Part shown: positions 16,301-17,237 of the stretch, piece by piece
Layout of the letters: each line of letters opens with the position of its first letter
Numbering within the stretch: the first letter of the stretch is position 1
Assembly (NCBI GenBank): GCA_023444055.1
Contig: JAEZRV010000091.1
Coordinates: 1 to 17,237 of the forward strand
DNA: 17,237 nucleotides
Source of the DNA: Bacillota bacterium
GTDB lineage: Bacteria > Bacillota > Clostridia > Acetivibrionales > DSM-1351
Direction of reading: 5' to 3'
Program-made: the position numbers and the translations under genes
Notes under the pieces: generated by a model
Told to the model about the DNA's origin: nothing
Databases searched by the model: none
The model's input: only the letters and a program-made list of their open reading frames with translations

Positions 16301-17237
16301 ACAACTAAAGAAAAAGATGCATTAGGCAACATTGTAAAAACAAATACAACAGCATTCTATTACGACAGGGCTGGTAGATTAACAGCCGAGGTCGCAGCAA
16401 AGGACTATGACCCTGCAAAGACTCTTGAGCAGATGAATAGGGTAGAATATACCTATGACTTGATGGGCAGAGTAAAAACAAAGACATATGTAGGTGAAGA
16501 AAAGCGTGTACACCCTACAAACTTTGGATGGACAACCCAGCAGGTAGCTATTTTACAGAAGGCATATAAATATGATGCAAACGGAAATGTCATAAAGGAG
16601 CTTGACGCACTAGGTTATGAAGCGGCAACAGACAAAACAGGCATAGATACAAAAATAAATACAGGCTATGGAACAGAATACACCTACAACCTTGCAAATA
16701 AGCAAGACACAGTATTATATGCTGAAACAAAAGCAAAAGGTTTTACCTCTACAATAGAATACAGCTATGATGCATTAGGCAGAACAATTTCAGAATTAAA
16801 TTCAAGAGGAGCAATAACAAAATACAGCTACGATGGAGCTGGAAATGTAGTCTCTGTAGCGGTAAATAAACTTGAAGATACCTCGGATCAAATAATAAAA
16901 ACAAGCACTTACGATTATACAGGCAAGCTTCTAACAGAGACAAATATGCAGTCGGCAACCAAAGGAAGTACTACAGAATATGAATACAATGCATTAGGTC
17001 AGGTAAGAAAAGCAGTCTACCCAAGTGATGCCTCAATACCGGAGAGCACAGTAAAATACCAGTATGATGTAATGGGCAGATTGAAAACACAGTGGGATAC
17101 AAAAGGAGCTGTAGACGCATATACTTATAATAATCAAGGCGATGTATTGTCTCACACACAGAAAAAGCAAGACAATACAGAGGAAATAACAACCTTAACA
17201 CGTTATGATGAAAATGGAAATGCTCGATTTGTATTCG
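1364..17237 (+). CDS. Giant secreted multidomain RHS-repeat (WapA-like) surface protein, 3' end outside window
   Basis: One frame stays open for at least 5,291 codons to the right edge. I start it at ATG 1364 because this gives a classic signal peptide: MRNSKRW, a hydrophobic core VASLLAVLLII, and a likely cut after AYA near residue 36. ATG 1328 is in frame and would add 12 residues. Order by residue: Ser/Thr/Gln linker 37-140; FN3 x6 141-629; DUF5018-like 631-723; RCC1 x7 727-1086; F5/8 type C 1086-1210; chitobiase-C-like 1213-1291; FN3 and PPC-like modules 1295-3047; CARDB x4 3048-3525; calcium-binding repeats 3530-3597; beta-sandwich ending HFS 3600-3721; VWA 3733-3919; DUF6531-like with SH3 inserted 3974-4100; RHS/YD repeats to the end. 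Proteins of this kind are exported through Sec and act at the cell surface in adhesion or contact-dependent competition, with a variable toxin at the RHS C-terminus. That tip is not visible here, so a toxin role is inference. No SLH, LPXTG or dockerin is seen in the visible part. Expression probably comes from P2 (1215-1244). Confidence 0.93.
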   Translation, partial: MRNSKRWVASLLAVLLIIQSFSTVDFGLFQVQAAYANADNSYEQSLTSAQDTGEMQGGETSSDIQKNSETTQNNGTESVTASTGELKQTGEANLFGETISTNFAENTTQATILIPSDGTDTTNDVLTDNSTLVTTSAAIAVPANVSANVYNNQTISVIWESVDGADGYEVSLNDNVYSTSSFTHTFYSLDSNTPYTIKVRAVNNDVCSDWSPDIVKYTLLDTPKNLVVTTSSSISVSLAWDAVPGATRYEIYRNSSLIGSSLSNSYTDNTVSADLTYKYKVKAYNDTGNVSNFSSYCSIITSTTVPSKPVFSYFAVGEHSIFVSWGAVAAATGYEVSLNGNITSMTTPYYDFDDLEPNIQYVIKVRAVNHVGSGEWSEEISKYTLLGTPSNIRAVPSNTSVSLAWDAVLGATYYEIYRDDSLISTSNTNKYSELGLTENVTYTYKIKACNENNASELSESYTATTLMVPATPVNVNIEATSETLTIGWDSIADAGSYEISVNGNTTIVNTNNHTFDGLQSNALYKFRVRAINAGEYGDWSEEKSSYTLLTTPVNLSTTTASAISVNLIWDAVAGATKYDVYRDNSKITSVYTNKYTDTGLTANTSYTYSVKAYNDYNESAESNIITATTQELKITSFSFNSLNPKAIGTIDQQAKIITVLVSPYVNVKELAATFTASTTTVKVGTTEQISGVTINDFTNPVTYTVISNGLEVNYTVKVTKVESYGAGFIQVCAGDDHTVALKGDGTVWAWGYNGSGQLGDGTRDKSAVPVKVANISGIKAIASGLDHTIALKEDGTVWAWGDNYYGQLGDGTTIYSNIPVKVAGMSGVKSIYAGGDRNIVIKEDGTVWAWGDNRDGRLGDGTNENSKTPIKINGLTGVTEISVGLCHTVAVKEDGTVWAWGLNSYGQFGDGIYNGYSMVPKQITGISGVKAVAAGGVHTLLLKEDGTVWASGDNPYGQLGNGTKSYSCTPIQVVGIDGGVKEIAAGEIFSVALKEDGTVWTWGADDYGQLCNGSGGSSISPLKVPGANSVKAITAGFNHTSAIQDNGMLLAWGRNDDGQLGDGTICDDYQEMLRQDIPVQVLNNIAYNKPLTTSLANVANNEHNVVDSNKTTNCSFSKNNETEWFSIDLQNKYSINKVKLIWDENYYISYNIKVSEDGSNWTDICSGTLDYFDVNDIYFSLVIGRYIRIDFSDKFIDSEYSLSEIEVYGKAIPPVFTPAVGFSDSAQTVTLSCTTEGAEIRYTTNGTMPNSRSNLYSGPITIGETTTIKACAIKAGIIQSDTACASYFIETDTIQPTAPSNLSASSITTKKAALSWTASTDNIGIALYEIYCNGSKVGESNKTSFTCTDLVPGTSYTFSVKAVDLANNISEASNELIVNTVVDDYSDDFVSAISLQAGVKLSGVINALGDEDIFRFIPSADGLYNIKIVSSFDSYGYLYDDSGLLIMSNNDTENKDFLLSGNLLANQTYFVKVTCNNNSGTGEYDLIVNYIENQAPTAPENFVLTSQNDGTVYFTWSPSTDNVEVTGYELYRDGKLVNKFSADIWQCSDTGLSPLSTYSYTMKAFDAAGNKSVNSQTVSVTTGEDIQAPTAPTEIVAPLINARSLILSWTASSDNFNVARYEIYNGTSKIATSEETNCALTGLTPGTIYTFTVKAVDSADNVSSASNFISVKTLDDDYGDDITSAEQITIGTKISAVINCSGDVDFFKFTPTVNGVYNIFTDNWSSKGYLYNDNGTLIYTGPYCAGISAILETNNTYYLKVEGEIGNYNLNVLYVDDDYGNDMNSAGLINIGSSLSAVKNYEQDVDFFKFTPAIDGTYIINVNGQYPTISLYDNDGVLMSSSGSPTATMLTKDRTYYIKVKNYSIGNYSVEVSYVDTQAPSAPTDFTVFQINDGTVTLVWSSSTDNVGVAGYKLYRDGLLIKTITGQINECVDTGLSLDTSYYYTLKAYDVEGNKSLDSEILCVTTVNYDTQPPTAPADIAASYVTARSVRLTWTASTDNFNVERYDIYHESSKIATSSVTNCTLTGLTPATSYTFMIRAVDAAENISPTSSAIKVTTLEDDYGDDISSAVAINAETDVSGVINFNGDWDFFKFTPIIDGNYKIENISNINTYGYLYTSDGAVIANASKSGNNSGFLISSNLTAGETYYVAVKHYYNYGTGTYTLKISYIDTLAPSTPENLAILSKDNGTVHLTWSPATDNIGVTGYELYRDGNLIKTVNGDVLQYSDTGLTPHTTYSYTVKAFDAAGNRSLDSQPLSVTTDNDDEAPTAPTNLAASSITARSLILTWTASTDNYNVARYEIYNKSSKISTLAETNCKVTGLIPGTTYTFMVKAVDSSENISTTSGAITVTTLNDDYGDDISSAAAINAETDVSGVINFNGDLDFFKFIPLIDGGYRIKSIGNTDTYGYLYSNDGTLIAQDDQSGDNNNFLISSDFRAGQAYYIAVKHWNSGTGAYILRISYIDTLAPTTPENLAILSKDDGTVHLTWSPATDNIGVTGYELYRDGNLIKTLNGDVLQYSDTGLNPHTTYSYTVKAFDAAGNRSLDNQPLIVTTDNDDEAPTAPTNLAASSITARSLTLTWTASTDNFSVARYEIYNQSSKVATSTATNCTVTGLTPATSYTFMVKAVDSSENISTTSGAITVTTLNDDYGDDISSATAINAETDVSGVINFNGDLDFFMFIPIIDGSYRIKSIGNTDTYGNLYSSDNTLIAQDDDSGDNNNFLISSDFRAGQAYYIAVKHWGSGTGSYILKISYIDTLAPSAPENLAISSKDDGTVYFTWTPATDNIGVTGYELYRNGNLVKKVDGNTCQCSDAGLNPLTTYSYTIKAFDAEGNRSLDSQPLSVTTDNDDEAPTAPTNLAASSITASSLILTWTASTDNFSVARYEIYNETSKVATSTATNCTVTGLIPGTTYTFMAKAVDMAGCVSTTSAAIVVTTLGDVDYDDNINSATAIDIGVGVYGVINFANDVDCFKFTPTVDGSYAIIGSTNSYYIVGYLYDSNEVLITSSRLSSNLIMPALKANTTYYLKIKGYNSTYTGQYKINVVKAIPDIIITDISPKEAYLGQPVQFSVTVKNQGLIPIPAGSPYRIGLKINDGETILWSENGISALAVGASSILTMTSGISGSSYAFENESTYKITAIADDTNIIEEIDETNNILVKTICIGKPDLIITNLSPTTAYPGQPIIFSAVVKNQGQVSTISGKPFRVGFKANGGDITVWTADYTKSIAPGGTVTLVATAGVNGASFIFTTPGAIQITAYVDDDNRLEESNEDNNTYNKSITIYEPADLIVSDIMYSPQNPSVGEDITFSAKIRNIGLGDTLDGVSHRVGFKIDNGNTIIWSDSYTTSIKKGESVTVSATGGNTGSTWKGIEGIHDITAIVDDLNTIFEENEQNNTYTERMAVLPPCDLVVTKILLSPANPIIGEPVTISATIKNIGNSISPAGRTHRVGFKIDGGATSIWADDYDWSIATGSSITVKATSGTESAVWNAIAGEHTITAVVDDMGLINESNETNNSLIKDVTVTEKRIFDPNADYDEDGIINSLELILGTEVENPDTDGDKLSDGEEQNTYHTNPLSPDTDGDGIYDETEIKISSDPLVQNENISVTRKTETLNQNITVTVNGDSNVYAAPFQVVESDNMILNSLSGIVGKPADISLGGYSMTSADITFKYSEDELQGTSPENLTVFWVDTENSVLVPLSNDKVTIDSANHTVTGEVSHFSTYILGHKDMKVDLANVDIVFVIDQSGSMSWSDPNYYRLKAVKRFVQDIDTLKNRAGIVAFESSGYIKQSLTNNKAQLNSVLDSMRYDGGGTDILDGLTEADAVFGSNNANIKAIVLLTDGEDGNGAADLEKARYLSTQRKIMINTVALGTDADVSLLQGMAGVGNGSFFYINNQNGLTQQQVDAQIELLYVKLVKMLTLTKNNKYNFNPQQKMAIDYADKYLGVDYDEAVRLYTQANANMLTGNYLEQAEDMAIDGPGPELKLERTYNSADKDVTTIGRGWRLNYDSKLRVIDGAYAVSGKVIANNLNVRTYPYGTILTTLGKGKEVTYITKNAEKDSDGKDWHLVRLQDGVTGYVASWYISDISGVEVTYGSGTKILFDKKDSNGNYITPYGTFDKLTKNTSTGIYTLVRKDKSQYKYDGSGKLISIEDKNGNTLNITYTGAKISKVTDQAGRSLTFTYPDSDHVKVTDPADRYVEYVLDSNKNLVSVFDPSRHKTQYTYYSGTKNGSYWSRLEKELDALENQVVKNDYDEFGRLVRQYDVNNYVKYHIYRDVYKDEKTGEYVKDKNGKIELSDSYINERGFESKITYNLAEKRPITEEDSENKKTSHKYFIKYNNTWTEITNMSDTDSNAFYKANWQTIENGNWPTREEITDRNGNTTIYEKDNRGNIVNITNPDGSYQVFNFDSNDNLYQKTDEANKATYYIYDANGINLKKQAQPLNGTDEYTLEADQTKFAVTAFEYYTDSEASNLGYNYKGLLKSVTDPELNKTTYEYNAYGKAETVTHPDSTVERPVKTTYDYNNLGWEKYEISPKGNKTEYARNQNGEVVRIIQNANDVADNRAISRINYDVLGRKTKEISANQYDSSFENTTTYAYDGDHGYRYTYYDDGRVHTVKDPENNETTYTYDPSGNVDTEVKPNGSVYKYEYDSLNRLTKIYFKETEASSPVLLEENIYAILSNKNTQTTNKKYLNDTDVSVTVSVYDYAGRLISQTNPDGTSNSTYYNANGTINYTKDRKDYITYYKYDGLNRLTEQWTPFEKVNDTVKYTYQKIVYDNAGNKLKESTWKTTVAKDVVPTDVEPTGYISKNYVYYANGKVDTITQSDETGTVFGKTKYEYDADGNISKEIVYTDADNTNITEYNYNYMGKVSEKKVHVKAGDIEGNDFSSTEDSILSTSYTYDKNGNLKTITTPDAVITTYTYDNMNRQTGVSQPGIDEYLMSVTISSSTDYDWQGNKVKTTDANKNDTEYFYNKRGLLEKTTTKEKDALGNIVKTNTTAFYYDRAGRLTAEVAAKDYDPAKTLEQMNRVEYTYDLMGRVKTKTYVGEEKRVHPTNFGWTTQQVAILQKAYKYDANGNVIKELDALGYEAATDKTGIDTKINTGYGTEYTYNLANKQDTVLYAETKAKGFTSTIEYSYDALGRTISELNSRGAITKYSYDGAGNVVSVAVNKLEDTSDQIIKTSTYDYTGKLLTETNMQSATKGSTTEYEYNALGQVRKAVYPSDASIPESTVKYQYDVMGRLKTQWDTKGAVDAYTYNNQGDVLSHTQKKQDNTEEITTLTRYDENGNARFVF
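1784..3253 (+). repeat. Six FN3 domains arranged as three alternating A-B pairs
   Basis: Residues 141-629 hold six FN3 domains of about 80 residues. Types alternate. A-type domains carry Gly/Ser-Tyr-Glu-Val/Ile-Ser-Leu/Val-Asn and end in IKVRAVN or the like, followed by a W-S motif. B-type domains carry the core SLAWDAV and Tyr-Glu-Ile-Tyr-Arg, ending in KVKAYN. Matching sites recur about 490-498 bp apart (GTCTCACTT at 1871 and 2369, ATTTCAGTT at 2858; TCTGTTAGCTTGGCATGG at 2066 and 2561), so the pair is the unit that was copied. These domains usually act as spacers or carbohydrate-proximal linkers in secreted clostridial proteins. Confidence 0.85.
3256..3530 (+). other. DUF5018-like beta domain within the giant protein
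   Basis: Residues 631-723 start ITSFSFNSLNP, contain IDQQAKIITVLVSP and FTASTTTVKVG, and close with NPVTYTVISNG then YTVKVTK. This is the pattern of the bacterial beta-sandwich domain family DUF5018: a short strand, Ile-Asp near the front, and a final pair of Tyr-Thr-Val strands. It often precedes repeat domains in surface proteins. It links the FN3 array to the RCC1 propeller here. The call is by motif pattern only; function is not known. Confidence 0.55.
3548..4620 (+). repeat. Seven RCC1 repeats (predicted seven-bladed propeller)
   Basis: The signature EDGTVWAWGxNxxGQLGDGT occurs seven times with a 150-153 bp period; the Asp-Gly core codons are at 3593, 3743, 3893, 4043, 4196, 4349 and about 4499. 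The DNA is conserved too: GATGGAACAGTATGGGCATG is near-identical in several copies. Blade 5 has WASG, blade 6 WTWG, and blade 7 is the most divergent (NGMLLAWG). Seven copies is the number needed for one closed RCC1 propeller. In bacteria such propellers are found in secreted and surface proteins and are thought to mediate protein binding. The eukaryotic exchange-factor role should not be assumed. Confidence 0.92.
4621..5235 (+). other. F5/8 type C (discoidin) domain followed by chitobiase-C-like domain
   Basis: Residues 1086-1210 begin NKPLTTSLAN, include WFSIDLQNKYSINKVKLIW and VSEDGSNWTDI, and end RYIRIDFSD then LSEIEVYG. That is the standard layout of an F5/8 type C or CBM32-like domain, which commonly binds sugars or membranes. 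Residues 1213-1291 begin PPVFTPAVGFSDSAQTVTL, then AEIRYTTNGTMPN, SGPITI and TIKACAIKAG. This matches the small beta domain seen at the C-terminus of chitobiases and hexosaminidases. There is no catalytic domain in between, so both probably serve recognition or spacing. Confidence 0.82.
5248..10503 (+). repeat. FN3/PPC region: one FN3-PPC followed by five FN3-FN3-PPC supermodules
   Basis: Residues 1295-3047. The FN3a type starts APTAPENL and has TWSPATDNIGVTGYELYRDG. The FN3b type starts APTAPT and has LTWTASTDNFNVARYEIYN. The PPC-like domain starts DDYGDDISSA, carries D-x-D-FFKF and Y-GYLY-x-x-D-G, and ends TYYIKV then SYID. Approximate unit starts are 5846, 6991, 7873, 8752 and 9631. The second unit (5846) has two PPC-like domains in tandem (6386-6688 and 6689-6990). 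The leading copy (5248) lacks FN3a. PPC domains resemble the pre-peptidase C-terminal domains of secreted proteases but are used here as structural modules. Confidence 0.85.
7543..10180 (+). repeat. Near-identical 879-bp direct repeats inside the gene
   Basis: Three copies of the FN3-FN3-PPC unit are recent enough to align at DNA level. CCAGAAAATCTGGCTAT starts at 7895, 8774 and 9653. GCACCTACAGCACCTAC starts at 8162, 9041 and 9920. Both spacings are exactly 879 bp, or 293 codons. A hand comparison of the first two copies over about 385 bases shows some 20 differences. The spacing from the preceding unit is 882-885 bp with lower identity. Because 879 is a multiple of three, gain or loss of a unit would leave the frame intact. 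Confidence 0.9.
10504..11938 (+). repeat. Four CARDB domains
   Basis: Residues 3048-3525 contain four copies of about 119 residues, starting near 10507, 10861, 11218 and 11575. Each follows the CARDB plan (cell adhesion related domain found in bacteria): PDLIITxLSP, then GQPVxFSxxVKNQG, a HRVGFKxDGG-type strand, a Trp-containing strand, and a final ITAxVDDxNxIxExNExNN. The domain is an Ig-like beta-sandwich common in archaeal and clostridial surface proteins and probably serves as stalk here. The copies have diverged at DNA level, so this array is older than the 879-bp repeats. Confidence 0.88.
11951..12160 (+). other. Calcium-binding thrombospondin-3 / EF-hand-like repeats
   Basis: Residues 3530-3597 contain three acidic loops: DYDEDGIINSLE, DTDGDKLSDGEE and DTDGDGIYDETE, spaced by NPxxPDTDGDG-type turns. 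The Asp ladder D-x-D-x-D-G matches calcium-coordinating loops of thrombospondin type 3 repeats and of similar bacterial surface-protein linkers. It would be stiffened by calcium outside the cell and separates the CARDB stalk from the VWA head. Confidence 0.82.
12161..13120 (+). other. Beta-sandwich with HFS motif followed by VWA domain with complete MIDAS
   Basis: Residues 3600-3721 form a beta-rich segment with the recurring bacterial pattern FKYSEDELQG, ENLTVFWVD, and a final VTGEVSHFSTY; the His-Phe-Ser is residues 3719-3721. Residues 3733-3919 are a von Willebrand A domain. IVFVIDQSGSMS supplies Asp3744, Ser3746 and Ser3748, GGGTDI supplies Thr3812, and LLTDGEDG supplies Asp3840. All five metal-ion-dependent adhesion site residues are therefore present and divalent-metal-dependent ligand binding is plausible. 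The strand order through to TVALGTDADVSLL is normal for the family. Confidence 0.88.
13280..13700 (+). other. DUF6531-like RHS entry segment with an inserted bacterial SH3 domain
   Basis: AIDGPGPELKLERTYNS and GRGWRLNYDSKL (residues about 3974-4015) are the typical lead-in to an RHS cage, related to DUF6531. Residues 4020-4083 are a bacterial SH3 domain: NNLNVRTYPYG, a VTYITK strand, DGKDWHLVRLQDGVTGYVAS and WYIS. The RHS lead-in then resumes with VTYGSGTKILF and the first YD repeats. SH3b domains often bind peptidoglycan cross-bridges or stem peptides. Its placement between two parts of the RHS entrance is unusual. Confidence 0.75.
13740..17237 (+). repeat. RHS / YD repeat array, continuing beyond the window
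   Basis: From residue about 4127 to the edge the protein consists of RHS/YD repeats of roughly 20 residues. Examples are YKYDGSGKLISIEDKNGN, YDEFGRLVRQYD, YDVLGRKTKEI, YEYDSLNRLTKIYF, YDNAGNKLKES, YSYDALGRTISELN and YQYDVMGRLKTQWD. In known structures such repeats spiral into a hollow shell that encloses a C-terminal polypeptide. No RHS core-associated motif (the DPxGL-type end) or C-terminal domain is reached by 17237, so more of the gene lies to the right. There is no PAAR domain, which fits a Gram-positive WapA-like protein rather than a type VI effector. Confidence 0.92.

Overview
The window is AT-rich and looks like a low-GC Gram-positive anaerobe, most likely a member of the Clostridia. 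That rests on composition, on the IS66 and IS3 fragments, and on the type of secreted multidomain protein encoded. The species cannot be read from the sequence.

Positions 1-1300 are a non-coding, mobile-element-scarred flank. At the left edge the minus strand carries the first 21 codons of an IS3-family OrfA transposase, behind a probable terminal repeat at 101-125. Immediately to the right is a heavily decayed 3' half of an IS66-family transposase (about 165-690, minus). It shows a nonsense codon, at least three frameshifts and a 13-bp tandem expansion. A further minus-strand decayed reading frame (813-968) has no recognisable family. From about 950 the sequence switches to right-facing signals: two candidate sigma-A promoters (952-980 and 1215-1244), small hairpins, and an 8-codon reading frame (1305-1331) whose stop overlaps an ATG of the large gene.

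From 1364 to the right edge at 17237 there is one uninterrupted plus-strand reading frame of at least 5,291 codons that does not end in the window. It encodes a secreted giant surface protein of the Rhs/WapA type. Visible order: signal peptide; Ser/Thr-rich linker; six fibronectin type III (FN3) domains in three A-B pairs; a DUF5018-like domain; seven RCC1 repeats (one predicted seven-bladed propeller); an F5/8 type C (discoidin) domain; a chitobiase/hexosaminidase C-terminal-like domain; an FN3 plus pre-peptidase-C (PPC)-like domain; five FN3-FN3-PPC supermodules, three of them spaced exactly 879 bp apart; four CARDB domains; a calcium-binding thrombospondin-3/EF-hand-like stretch; a beta-sandwich ending in His-Phe-Ser; a von Willebrand A (VWA) domain with an intact MIDAS; a DUF6531-like entry strand pair with an inserted bacterial SH3 domain; then a long array of RHS/YD repeats running off the edge.

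My working reading is inference: the N-terminal two thirds is an adhesive or spacing stalk, VWA and SH3 sit at a junction, and the RHS array forms a shell around a C-terminal tip, often a toxin, that would be encoded to the right of this window. The items most worth checking are the mosaic 879-bp repeats, the HFS motif just before VWA, the SH3 insertion at the RHS entrance, the coupled leader frame, and the unseen C-terminus with its possible immunity gene.
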